From positions 1 through 64,000 of the forward strand of contig NZ_FQUU01000006.1 of the NCBI RefSeq assembly GCF_900129295.1: 64,000 nt of DNA, given 5' to 3'. Origin of the DNA: Flavisolibacter ginsengisoli DSM 18119 (GTDB lineage: Bacteria > Bacteroidota > Bacteroidia > Chitinophagales > Chitinophagaceae). Of the stretch, positions 1-7,324 are shown one piece after another. Both the position numbers and the translations under genes were made by a program. Position 1 is the first letter of the stretch. Every line of letters starts with the position of its first letter. Below the pieces are notes generated by a model. That model was not told the DNA's origin and ran no database searches. It saw only the letters and a list, made by a program, of their open reading frames with translations.

Positions 1-209
1 CCAATATTATTGAGAACATTAACAGGATCATAAGAAAGTACACAAAGACAAAATGCAGCCTGCCCAACGACCAGGCAGTAGAAAAAGTAGTGTACCTGGC
101 ACTGATGCAAATAGCCAAAAAATGGAGCCAGCCACAGGATGACTGGGCTACCATGCTTGTAAACTTTATTGATATATTTGGTCAAGATAGATGTGATGTT
201 GAATCATAA
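1..209 (+). CDS. IS256-family transposase, C-terminal fragment (cut by window edge)
   Basis: Reading from base 3, the frame encodes 68 residues ending at TAA 207-209. The stretch NIIENINRIIRKYTKTKC, then LPNDQAVEKVVYLAL, then QPQDDWATMLVNFIDIF, matches the C-terminal end of mutator-type IS256 transposases, where an (R/K)RxIRKYTK segment and a KW..P...W....F..IF ending are typical. The catalytic DDE residues lie upstream of the window, so activity cannot be judged. The ORF that follows in another frame (169-621) is a shadow. Family assignment is good; whether the element is intact is unknown. Confidence 0.8.
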   Translation, partial: NIIENINRIIRKYTKTKCSLPNDQAVEKVVYLALMQIAKKWSQPQDDWATMLVNFIDIFGQDRCDVES

Positions 210-210
210 A

Positions 211-271
211 CCCTTTGCACAGTTATCTAAACTGGATAGAAAACCAGTTTACACAGTTATGTTAACACTCT
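211..271. mobile_element. Probable right terminal region of the IS256-type element
   Basis: Just past the transposase stop lies a perfect 8-bp stem, TAAACTGG (228-235) and CCAGTTTA (244-251), with an 8-nt loop. It is bracketed by two copies of ACAGTTAT (219-226 and 253-260). Read outside-in, the right edge begins GAGAGTGTTAACATAAC, which resembles IS256-type terminal repeats that start GAG.. TGT. The left end is outside the window, so neither the inverted repeat partner nor a target duplication could be checked. Confidence 0.45.
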
Positions 272-305
272 CTTTATGTACCATTTGCCTGTCTTGCTGG
301 CAGAA

Positions 306-1889
306 TCAGGGGTTCCAGCCTTCAGCCTTTAAAAAATCCAACAGGATCTTATCATTAGCCGACATAGGTGGAAGCCAGGTATCTATCCTTTCCCTTTTCC
401 ACCAAAGTCCCTGTGGGTTTCCGGGCGGGGCAAATGCATACCGGTATAAGATGGCCCTGATGTACCTGGGCGGCGTACCATTGAAAGGGTCTTTAGCGAA
501 AAGCCCCACGGCATCCCGGTCGTTATGCAGGAGTTTATACACCAGGTGCAGCGTCCATGGGTACTCGTTAGGTGTGGACATGGAGGCAAACCACATTTGC
601 CAGTCAAGTCGTAATTGGTAGGGCGCTATTTGGGGTGAGGGTTGATCCAGGAGGACAGGCAGGCCCTTGTAGATATAGGGCTTCCAGTGCGCGGCATCAC
701 TCGTATCATTATCCATAGTGCCTTCAAGAACTACGTTAAGGCGCTCCTTACCTACCGTTCCAAAAGCGCCATAGGTATTAACAAGATCAAGCGGATCGAA
801 GGAAGTATTCATGATTTGACGTGGAGATAACAGGTTAATGGCGGGGCGGATACTCAGTAATCCAATGACAATGGTTATTACCATGGCAGTGGTGTGCATG
901 GGTTTTGATTCAATAGCATGCGCGGAAGCCTCCTGCGCCTTCTCCACCAGTTGCCGTGGCAGGATCCTGCTCCAGAACCCATCATCCAGGCAGGCCAATG
1001 CTGGTATAACGGTTAGCACATTTAAAAAGGACAGGTTACCACTCAGGAAAATATTCAATTGGAAGAGAATGATCACCACCCCTGCTATATGGCGCGCCAG
1101 CCGGGGCCAGAATACAAACCAGGGAGCTACCAGTTCTGCCAGGTGATTGAACCAAACACCCGCTTTCAACCATGTATGTGGCAGAAAATGAAACCACCTG
1201 CTTAAGGGCCCTGGTATGGGTTGGGTCTCAAACTGGTAATACAAGGCGGTAGCATTGCGCCAGATGGCATCACCACGCAATTTGATAAGGCTTGCTCCAA
1301 ACATGATGCGGAAGATGAGCCAGCGGAAAAGGATGATAATAAGAAACGGTGGTGCTCTTTTAGGAAAGGGACGCATATCTAAGAGAGGACATAAAAAAAT
1401 CGCCAGGAAACCGGTTTCGGTCAACTGTATTTCCCATCCGTAGCCATACCACTCCTGTCCTACATGAACGAAGGACATATAGAGTACCCACAGCATTGCC
1501 ATGATAATAGCATTGGCATATCCAGCCATTACTAGCAAAGCAAGTAAAAGACCCGTCCAGCCTAAGATCATAAAAGCTGCATCTGAATGCGAGAACCAAA
1601 ACAGGGAAGGCAGGCGCAGAAACCCGGCGGCCACAGATCCATAGGCAGCCGTTACCCTGTCGAGGTAAAGATTGACAGGTGTCAATCCATGAGAACCAAT
1701 CAATGGCAATACCTGGTTAATGGCCACGAGAAATGCAATGGCATATACCAGTCCCAGTAAACGGAGGATCATGAACCGGGTAAGCCAGTAACCAGGGTTT
1801 GTGATGTTATGCTCTACGCTTTCCTCATTGCCTGGGCCATTACCCGGTGCTATTGGGTAATGTTCTTCCTGGTATTGTTCTAGTTGCAT
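306..1889 (-). CDS. Lipase maturation factor family membrane protein
   Basis: This 527-residue polytopic membrane protein has about eight to ten hydrophobic segments between residues 40 and 360, then a soluble C-terminal part rich in Trp and Pro (WKPYIYKGLPVLLDQPSP, then APYQLRLDWQMWFA). That combination, with NHLAELVAPW and a closing R..Y.....P...W.R, is the signature of the LMF1-like family (Pfam LMF1). In animals LMF1 folds secreted lipases in the ER; the role of bacterial members is not established. The gene is alone between the IS end and a broken oxidoreductase on the same strand, 39 nt away. The start is an ATG and no promoter is obvious. Family assignment is firm, function is not. Confidence 0.82.
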   Translation of the reverse strand: MQLEQYQEEHYPIAPGNGPGNEESVEHNITNPGYWLTRFMILRLLGLVYAIAFLVAINQVLPLIGSHGLTPVNLYLDRVTAAYGSVAAGFLRLPSLFWFSHSDAAFMILGWTGLLLALLVMAGYANAIIMAMLWVLYMSFVHVGQEWYGYGWEIQLTETGFLAIFLCPLLDMRPFPKRAPPFLIIILFRWLIFRIMFGASLIKLRGDAIWRNATALYYQFETQPIPGPLSRWFHFLPHTWLKAGVWFNHLAELVAPWFVFWPRLARHIAGVVIILFQLNIFLSGNLSFLNVLTVIPALACLDDGFWSRILPRQLVEKAQEASAHAIESKPMHTTAMVITIVIGLLSIRPAINLLSPRQIMNTSFDPLDLVNTYGAFGTVGKERLNVVLEGTMDNDTSDAAHWKPYIYKGLPVLLDQPSPQIAPYQLRLDWQMWFASMSTPNEYPWTLHLVYKLLHNDRDAVGLFAKDPFNGTPPRYIRAILYRYAFAPPGNPQGLWWKRERIDTWLPPMSANDKILLDFLKAEGWNP

Positions 1890-1928
1890 AGTGATGATAT
1901 AAATGCAGCAATGAAAATGCCTGGTTGT

Positions 1929-3386
1929 CTATTTGGGTGATGGTAGCCGGGCATTAATACCGAATACATCCTTCATAGCTCTTTTGGCGGCATGGTATCC
2001 ACACATACCATGCACACCCCCACCAGGTGGTGTAGAAGAAGAACATAAATAGATGCCTTTGGCTGAGGTCTTATAAGGCGACCAGCGCAATGCAGGTCTT
2101 GTAAATAATTGCCGTATGTCTATGATACCTCCATTGATATCTCCACCGATATAATTAGGATTGTATTTTTCCATATCTACTGTATTCATTACATGCCTGC
2201 CGAGGATACGCTCTTTAAATCCCGGGGCAAACCTTTCCACCTGGTTTTCTATACGGGTTGTCATATCCACCGTAGAACCATTGGGCACATGGCAGTAGGC
2301 CCAGGCAGTATGTTTACCTGATGGTGCTCTTGAAGGATCAAATAAGCCCGGTTGCGCAAGGATCACAAAAGGCTGTTGTGGATGTGCACCTGCGGCTGTT
2401 GACTTTTCAGCTTCTACTATCTCTTCCATTGTATTTCCAAAGTGAATGGTGCCTGCCTGCCGTCAATGTGGCGCTATAAAAGGAATAGGTTCCGCCAATG
2501 CCCAATCGATCTTATATACACCCATTCCATACCTGTAGTGGTTCAATTGCCATTTATACAAGCTTGATAAGCTATGACCAGCAATTTGGAGTAACTGCCG
2601 GGGTGTGATATCAAATAGAATGGCATGTGCAGAAGGTAATTGCTCCATGGAATGCACATAAAAATTGGTTTGAATCTTACCGCCCAATGAAACAAAATAA
2701 GATGCTAAGGCATGGGCAATAGATTGGGAGCCTCCTTTTGCAAGAGGCCATCCACCTGTATGCGCTGTGATCAGCAAAACAAGGGCAATGGCTGAGGTGG
2801 CAATATTGGAAAGAGGCTGTAAAGCATGTGCAGCCATTCCTGCCCATAATGCTTTTGCTTCCGGGGTGATAAAGCGCTTAGACATGGACGTTGCTGAAGA
2901 AAGGGCCTTCCATCCAAATTGAGCCATAAGGTAAGGATGCGCGGGTAAATGCAGTGGCGCAAGGATATCATTTGCTATTTTAGGCCAGCTCCCTACCAAT
3001 AGAGCTAACAATTGTTTATAAGCGTCTTGATCCTGGCCCAGGAGTTTTGCAGTTTTATCCAAGCCAGGTAGGAGAACAGCTTCGGTGCCATCTTCAAATG
3101 GGTGGGCTGCCGGTATGGGAGGAAAGATATATTCCAGGCCATGGTCATGCAAGGGAAGGCTTTTGAAAAATGGAGAGGCTAAGGCCAGGGGGTGAATAGC
3201 AGAACAGACATCATGTATAAATCCCGGCAGGGTCAGTTCTTGTGTACGTAAACCTCCACCAATAGTCTCCTTTCCTTCTATCAATAACACCGAAAGGTGT
3301 TGCTGTTGCATGGCAATGGCAGCAGCCAAACCATTAGGTCCTGAACCTACAACTATGGCATCAAAGTCTTTCTTACCTGTTGGCAT
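1929..3386 (-). pseudogene. Phytoene-desaturase-like (PYROXD2-type) FAD oxidoreductase with in-frame TGA
   Basis: One continuous reading frame of 486 codons is interrupted only by a TGA at 2463-2465. The upstream 307 codons carry the FAD/NAD dinucleotide-binding motif DAIVVGSGPNGLAAAIA near residue 10 and the GGGLRTQELTLPGF stretch of CrtI/PYROXD2-like enzymes. The downstream part (residues after AGTIHFGNTMEEI) carries the conserved C-terminal block GGDINGG, RP.LRWSPY and STPPGGGVHGMCGYHAA. No base is inserted or lost: both halves are in one frame and the total length matches the family (about 480-530). In homologues I recall, the interrupted position is usually Cys in a C.RAGTVHLG context. 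The simplest reading is a nonsense mutation making a pseudogene. Reinitiation at the ATG at 2429, readthrough or sequencing error are alternatives. Confidence 0.82.
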
Positions 3387-3594
3387 GGATGAGATACTAT
3401 TAAGCAGCTATTGTTCTGAGCTTATTCTAAAAGAGACCTTTACAATTATTCAATTATCATTCCCCCTATTGTTTATTCTCCTGGAAATTCAACAGTGTAT
3501 TTAATCCATTAATAATTTGGAAATATTTACCCCGGGAAAACAAATAAAAAGGTATATTCAGTTAACCTTTTTCCTTAACCTTTAAGCAATTCAA

Positions 3595-4173
3595 ATGAAA
3601 CCAATCCCCGTATGCCTGCTGATCTGTGCCTGTGCCATATTTACAAGTGCTAAAGCCCAGAAGACGACTCTCTCAACAGCAGAAACCAACGCCTTGATTG
3701 TTGTGCACGAGAACCAAAAACTGTCATTATTTGTATATGATTCTTTATATGCCATCTGGGGTATTAACCCGTTTGGTAATATCAGGTCTGCTGAGAGCCA
3801 ACATGTAAGTTTCCTGGATGATGTTGCAGATAATTATGCCCTTGAACTTGAAACAAACGAACCAGGAAACAGTGCAGCAACGTTTACTACTCCACAGGCT
3901 GAAACCATTTACCAGGAATCTATATCTAAAGGATCGTTGTCTGTGGTTGATGCATTGAAAATGGGGGCAAGGCTGGAGGAAATGAGCCTTCAGGTACTTC
4001 ATAATGCAAAAGCAGTCACCATTAAATCTGACCTGCTGCATACATTTGATATCCTGGCCATGGGTTCTAAAAATAATCTGCAGGCTTTCAACAGGCGACT
4101 TAAAATGTATGGCATTACCTATGAGCCAGGATTCCTGGAACAAAAGGACTTCAGGAATATCATCAATCAATAG
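3595..4173 (+). CDS. Exported DUF2202 ferritin-like protein
   Basis: The protein has 192 residues. A signal peptide (MKPIPVCLLICACAIFTSAKA) is followed by a helical domain with LSTAETNALIVVHENQKLSLFVYDS, then IWGINPFGNIRSAESQHVSFL, and finally GSLSVVDALKMGARLEEM. This order matches DUF2202, a ferritin-like four-helix domain usually annotated as a possible metal-binding or redox protein. The acidic and His residues in E..KL and AESQH would be the candidate metal ligands. The gene stands alone, convergent with the lacI-type gene whose stop codon lies 18 nt downstream. No terminator is evident in that gap. True function unknown. Confidence 0.75.
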   Translation: MKPIPVCLLICACAIFTSAKAQKTTLSTAETNALIVVHENQKLSLFVYDSLYAIWGINPFGNIRSAESQHVSFLDDVADNYALELETNEPGNSAATFTTPQAETIYQESISKGSLSVVDALKMGARLEEMSLQVLHNAKAVTIKSDLLHTFDILAMGSKNNLQAFNRRLKMYGITYEPGFLEQKDFRNIINQ

Positions 4174-4191
4174 TAGTATGCGGCTAACAGA

Positions 4192-5226
4192 TTATACTGG
4201 CTGTTCGATAGTGTTGACACCAGTTGATTGACCAATAACCAGTTTTGCCGGCAGGTGAATTTGAGTGATCTTTTTGGGCCGGGTCATTAATTCAACGAGG
4301 GTTTGAACCGCAACTTTTCCCATTTCATCAAGGGGCTGACGGATATGTGTAAGCGTGGCATAAAACAGGTCAGTAGCATCTGACTGGTCAAAACTCAGGA
4401 TCTTAAGGTCATTCGGCACTTTTAAACCCAGCCTGTTGATATACTTCAAGCCGAGGGTTGAAACTTTGTTACTTGCAAAAAACAGGGCATCAATGGGTTC
4501 GGGCAATGCAAGTAAAGCCTTAATAGCTTCCTTAACCTCTTCTGCAGAAGTATCAATAGGAACTTCTTTTATCCAGCTTTTGCTGACCGTTATACCATTC
4601 TTTTTTAAAGCGGACTGGTAGCCCTTTTTACGGTCCTGCAAATGGGATAAGGTAGTTTTAAATCCGATGAAGCCGATCCTGCGGCAACCAGCCATCACCA
4701 GGTGTTCCACGCCTGTAAAGGAAGCTTCGGTATTATTTACTGCCACGTAATTCACCTTCAGACCCGGGAAGTAACGGTCGATCAATACAAATGGAACTTT
4801 GCTTTTTTGCAGGTATTCAATCAGCGGCTGGTCATTTGCAGCAGGGGCAAAGATGATCCCATCCACTTGCCGGTCCAGCATTACGTTAATGATCCTTTTG
4901 GAACGTTCTTCCTTTTCATCTGAACTGCCGACAATGACTGTGTAATTGTTTTTCTCTGCTTCATCCTCTATAATGCGGGCAATAGTGGAAGAAAAAGGAT
5001 TGGCGATATCGGCAACTACCAGTCCAATAGTATTGGTTTTATTTGTCTTCAGGCTTTTAGCTATCTGGTTAGGACGATAATTCAACTTCTGCGCCGTATC
5101 CCTGATCTTCTTTGATATTTCTTCACTGATCCTGCCTTGCTTTTTATTATTCAATACATAGGAAACCAATGCAATGGAAACGCCTACCTTCTGGGCTATA
5201 TCTTTTAATGATACCTTTTTCTTCAT
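4192..5226 (-). CDS. LacI/GalR-family transcriptional regulator
   Basis: This 344-residue protein starts at ATG 5224-5226; an upstream TTG in frame is less likely. Residues about 5-60 form the LacI helix-turn-helix (VSLKDIAQKVGVSIALVSYVL) with the hinge sequence YRPNQIAKSL. The rest is a periplasmic-binding-protein-like effector domain (NTIGLVVADIANPF, DGIIFAP, PNDLKILSFDQSD). It is transcribed away from a perfect palindrome at 5321-5344 and from a second copy at 6276-6293; both have the central CG expected of LacI operators. Its obvious targets are a candidate small RNA and a 60-residue protein, not a sugar-utilisation operon, which is unusual for this family. The effector is unknown. Autoregulation through the nearby operator is likely but inferred. 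Confidence 0.92.
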   Translation of the reverse strand: MKKKVSLKDIAQKVGVSIALVSYVLNNKKQGRISEEISKKIRDTAQKLNYRPNQIAKSLKTNKTNTIGLVVADIANPFSSTIARIIEDEAEKNNYTVIVGSSDEKEERSKRIINVMLDRQVDGIIFAPAANDQPLIEYLQKSKVPFVLIDRYFPGLKVNYVAVNNTEASFTGVEHLVMAGCRRIGFIGFKTTLSHLQDRKKGYQSALKKNGITVSKSWIKEVPIDTSAEEVKEAIKALLALPEPIDALFFASNKVSTLGLKYINRLGLKVPNDLKILSFDQSDATDLFYATLTHIRQPLDEMGKVAVQTLVELMTRPKKITQIHLPAKLVIGQSTGVNTIEQPV

Positions 5227-5320
5227 AAATGGCAATAAACAGGAACAAGTTAATCATACCTGATTAATGAAAAGTAATAAATAATGGCAATTTGTTAAAA
5301 TTTCAGCAGTTTACCTATTT

Positions 5321-5344
5321 TTTTGTTTAAACGTTTAAACAAAA
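5321..5344. promoter_or_regulatory. Perfect palindromic LacI-type operator, copy 1
   Basis: A perfect 24-bp palindrome has the core GTTTAAACGTTTAAAC (5325-5340) and four T/A flanks on each side. It lies 94 bp upstream of the divergent lacI-type start codon and immediately upstream of a TAnnTTTG element, overlapping the expected -33 region. An identical 16-bp core recurs at 6277-6292. A protein bound here would most simply block RNA polymerase, but activation is not excluded. Confidence 0.85.
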
Positions 5345-5362
5345 CTACTACATTTGTGTCGT
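5345..5362 (+). promoter_or_regulatory. Bacteroidota-type promoter -7 element for the candidate small RNA
   Basis: TACATTTG at 5349-5356 fits the TAnnTTTG consensus exactly. A TTTG at 5322-5325, inside the operator, is the only -33 candidate; the 23-nt spacing is a little longer than the usual 19-21. Transcription would start near 5362. Confidence 0.6.
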
Positions 5363-5483
5363 CTTAGTGCATGATCAGATAGAAAAGGATCGCAAAGCAC
5401 TAAAATCGCAAACACGATATTTCAACTCTTCATATAGCAAGCAATCGTTAGTCGTCCGTTGTTTCTACAACGGACTTTTTTTT
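5363..5483 (+). ncRNA. Candidate operator-controlled small RNA, about 120 nt
   Basis: The region is bounded by the TACATTTG element and by a strong terminator at 5454-5483. It contains no usable ORF: the only ATG opens a three-codon frame. It can form a stem TTAGTGC (5364-5370) with GCACTAA (5397-5403), a small ATCG/CGAT hairpin (5405-5418), and the terminator stem. An independent promoter for the next gene lies at 5613-5643, so this is more likely a separate transcript than a leader, though attenuation of the downstream gene is possible. The call rests on sequence features only. Confidence 0.55.
5454..5483 (+). terminator. Intrinsic terminator of the candidate small RNA
   Basis: A perfect 9-bp stem GTCCGTTGT (5454-5462) / ACAACGGAC (5467-5475) with a TTCT loop is followed directly by eight T. 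Confidence 0.9.
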
Positions 5484-5612
5484 GTTTGAAGCCTTAACAA
5501 TACGGTAATATAGCATTGGAAATAATAAGAAACATCGGCTACAAACAGCCACCATGGCTGATTTTAAAGATCCATATAAAGTTTGCGATCATAGATGTGC
5601 CATAAATTGGTG

Positions 5613-5643
5613 TTGCAACAGCTATTATTTGCAACTAAGTTTG
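5613..5643 (+). promoter_or_regulatory. Promoter of the secreted protein gene at 5744
   Basis: TTG at 5613-5615 and TAAGTTTG at 5636-5643 are separated by 20 nt, a very good fit to the Bacteroidota TTTG / TAnnTTTG promoter. The implied leader is about 95 nt long. No palindromic operator overlaps it, so the gene may be outside LacI-type control. Confidence 0.65.
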
Positions 5644-5743
5644 CATAACGAAAAACCTGAACCACCCGGTTCCTAATAATTGCCTGCTCCTACCGATTGC
5701 TTTTCATGAACAATTATTTTTTTATTAATTAAACATTTCAAAT

Positions 5744-6154
5744 ATGAAAACGCAAACAAAGAATCCAATGAGAACAATCGCAACAAGTATTTTATTTTTC
5801 CTGGTTATATTGGTTAGTGGAACAAGTGCTATGGCGCACGACGTCACAGGAAATCAAAAGCCAGGCATCAACTACCTTGGAAAAAGTGAAGGACAACACG
5901 TTGTGCAGGTAAATTTTGAAAATGCCAACAGCCAGCCATGGGCTTTATCTGTTCAGGATGCAGATGGAAATATATTGTATACTACCAAATTCAATGAGCA
6001 AAACTTCTCAAAGAAATTCCAGGTAGCCCAGGGTGATGCTCCAGATGTTAAATTGACATTTGTTTTCACTTCCGGCAAGACCAGGCATACACAAACCCTG
6101 GAGATCAACACATCCAGCTATACTGTTGAAGATGTAACAGTTACCAAACTTTAA
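5744..6154 (+). CDS. Small secreted protein of unknown function
   Basis: A 136-residue protein. After a short basic N-terminus (MKTQTKNPMRT) it has a hydrophobic signal segment (IATSILFFLVILVSGTSAMA), with likely cleavage after AMA. The mature part of about 105 residues alternates polar and hydrophobic residues in a beta-rich pattern (HVVQVNFENANSQPWALSV, then ILYTTKFNEQNFSKKF, then VKLTFVFTSGKTRHTQTLE). This suggests a single beta-sandwich, perhaps binding a ligand or another envelope protein. I do not recognise a named family. It sits between the two LacI-type operators, which makes a functional tie plausible, but it has its own promoter. Exported location is confident; role is not. Confidence 0.7.
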   Translation: MKTQTKNPMRTIATSILFFLVILVSGTSAMAHDVTGNQKPGINYLGKSEGQHVVQVNFENANSQPWALSVQDADGNILYTTKFNEQNFSKKFQVAQGDAPDVKLTFVFTSGKTRHTQTLEINTSSYTVEDVTVTKL

Positions 6155-6162
6155 ATTGATTG

Positions 6163-6235
6163 ACATTAACAAGGTAAGGTGTAAGGAGCCGTTTGCTTTG
6201 ACATGGGCACCTTATTCACCTGATCTTGTTGATGT
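6163..6235 (+). other. Long imperfect hairpin downstream of the secreted protein gene
   Basis: ACATTAACAAG (6163-6173) pairs with CTTGTTGATGT (6225-6235), 11 bp with one G-T wobble. Inside it AAGGTG (6176-6181) pairs with CACCTT (6208-6213). No T run follows, so it is not a classical terminator. It may protect the 3' end of the upstream mRNA. Confidence 0.4.
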
Positions 6236-6275
6236 TTGATTCCAGACAAGTCAAAATTGTTAAAGTCGGGCAATG

Positions 6276-6293
6276 TGTTTAAACGTTTAAACA
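6276..6293. promoter_or_regulatory. Perfect palindromic LacI-type operator, copy 2
   Basis: The 16-bp core GTTTAAACGTTTAAAC (6277-6292) is identical to copy 1, with one more matching base on each side. It lies the same distance (24-25 nt from its first base) upstream of a TAnnTTTG element, so both promoters have the same architecture. Confidence 0.82.
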
Positions 6294-6301
6294 GATGGCC
6301 C

Positions 6302-6309
6302 TACTTTTG
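6302..6309 (+). promoter_or_regulatory. Promoter -7 element for the 60-residue microprotein
   Basis: TACTTTTG matches TAnnTTTG. The start of transcription would be near 6315. The leader of about 50 nt contains a small hairpin, CGGCT (6325-6329) / AGCCG (6334-6338). The operator core covers the -33 region. Confidence 0.6.
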
Positions 6310-6367
6310 CACTTCCAAAGAAAGCGGCTTTCCAGCCGGCAATCTTAAAGTATTAAAATATAGAAAC

Positions 6368-6550
6368 ATGAAAAACACGACCACTCAAGACCAGGAAAAA
6401 AGATATGTAAAGATCAGGGCCCAAAAAGAGGAAACGGCTATACCTGCAAGCAATAAAAATACAAACGAGGAAGCAGCCCATTATGCAATGCATCCTCTTC
6501 AATATTGGGCCAGTCCAAATTTCTTTTTGGCACCCTTAAGGAAAAAATAA
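6368..6550 (+). CDS. 60-residue microprotein under the second LacI-type operator
   Basis: The ATG at 6368 opens 60 codons. The earlier in-frame start at 6236 is rejected because it would place the operator and promoter inside the gene. The product is hydrophilic and charged (QDQEKRYVKIRAQKEE) up to about residue 40, with an aromatic C-terminal segment HPLQYWASPNFFLAPLRKK. There is no signal peptide and no Cys. A strong terminator follows at 6605-6627, so the gene is monocistronic. I do not recognise the family. The operator, the promoter at the right distance and the terminator make expression likely, but coding needs confirmation; the transcript could also act as RNA. Confidence 0.6.
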   Translation: MKNTTTQDQEKRYVKIRAQKEETAIPASNKNTNEEAAHYAMHPLQYWASPNFFLAPLRKK

Positions 6551-6604
6551 AGTACCCCTTTATTTCTATTGCATTACCAATAGAACACATGAAAGCACAG
6601 ATTA

Positions 6605-6627
6605 CCCCGGTATTATACCGGGGTTTT
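6605..6627 (+). terminator. Intrinsic terminator after the microprotein gene
   Basis: CCCCGGTA (6605-6612), TTA loop, TACCGGGG (6616-6623), then TTTT. Confidence 0.85.
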
Positions 6628-6794
6628 CATTGTATCACCAGTGGGTACAATGATGGTATTATTGATCTTATGTAGTTGGGAGGGTATTTAAATAAAAGAG
6701 TAAGGAAATGCTATTGAATTACAAAGTTCGAAGTAGCGCCTGGAGAATTACATTCAGGCTCTTTGAAGTTAGTATGACCATGATTTAAAACCGA

Positions 6795-6998
6795 TCATAT
6801 ACTTTGTCTTTCATAGAGATCATTTTCCCTGTCGCTTCTCCTGAGTTCTGAACGATTGTTAGAAGATACGCTTTGCATATTCTTTTCCCTGCCAGTTCGT
6901 GCAGAAGGATAATTTCTATCATCGGACGACCTTACACCTTCCGCCATACCAGGCTTACGATCTCTTTGATTATTGTTATTATTATTATTCCGTGACAT
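6795..6998 (-). CDS. Small hydrophilic Asn/Arg/Ser-rich protein
   Basis: A 67-residue, highly charged and probably disordered protein. It begins MSR followed by seven Asn residues, encoded mostly by tandem AAT codons, and continues with Arg, Asp and Ser-rich sequence (SSDDRNYPSARTGREKN). No membrane segment, no Cys. The next gene upstream on the same strand, 30 nt away, has the same disordered acidic/basic character, so the two may form a transcription unit. Small hydrophilic proteins like these are often stress-induced in Bacteroidota; that is an inference from composition only. Confidence 0.5.
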   Translation of the reverse strand: MSRNNNNNNNQRDRKPGMAEGVRSSDDRNYPSARTGREKNMQSVSSNNRSELRRSDRENDLYERQSI

Positions 6999-7028
6999 GA
7001 TTGCATTTATTAATTGAATCCGTAAATT

Positions 7029-7244
7029 TTATACCAAATCTGTTTTCTCCTCTCCCAGCCTTGCTGACTCTCCTTCATCCAAATCGTCATTAGGGCTAGA
7101 AGCACTTAGGTCCGGATCATTATCAATATCATTCAAAGCCTCATCATGGGCTCTTTCATTTATTTGTTTTTGGTCAGCAGAAATTTCCTTTGCCAATGGG
7201 TGTTCATGATGTCCCTGCTTAGGATTATTATTTGCCTTTTTCAT
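7029..7244 (-). CDS. Small acidic hydrophilic protein
   Basis: 71 residues: a Lys/Asn/His-rich N-terminus (MKKANNNPKQGHHEHPLAKE) followed by an acidic C-terminal half (DIDNDPDLSASSPNDDLDEG). It is predicted disordered, with no signal peptide and no hydrophobic core. It lies directly upstream of another small disordered protein on the same strand (gap 30 nt) and diverges from the cupin gene. Not a family I can name with certainty. Confidence 0.55.
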   Translation of the reverse strand: MKKANNNPKQGHHEHPLAKEISADQKQINERAHDEALNDIDNDPDLSASSPNDDLDEGESARLGEEKTDLV

Positions 7245-7324
7245 AAAATTATTTATAAGATAGTCAATAAATACTATGCCGCAATGGCTTACAGAAACAA
7301 TTATCTTTAGACCAATTTATAGAA

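Noticed and set aside
169-621. Plus-strand ORF of 150 codons at the left end
   Set aside because: Overlaps the IS end and runs antisense to the lipase maturation factor gene; composition is not protein-like.
2463-2465. Selenocysteine insertion at the in-frame TGA
   Set aside because: Downstream bases give only a weak CCATT/AATGG stem with a 14-nt loop, not a convincing bacterial SECIS, and this group rarely has the Sec machinery. Kept as a remote alternative only.
6236-6367. Longer start for the microprotein
   Set aside because: It would place the operator, promoter and leader inside the coding sequence and the extension has no coding character.
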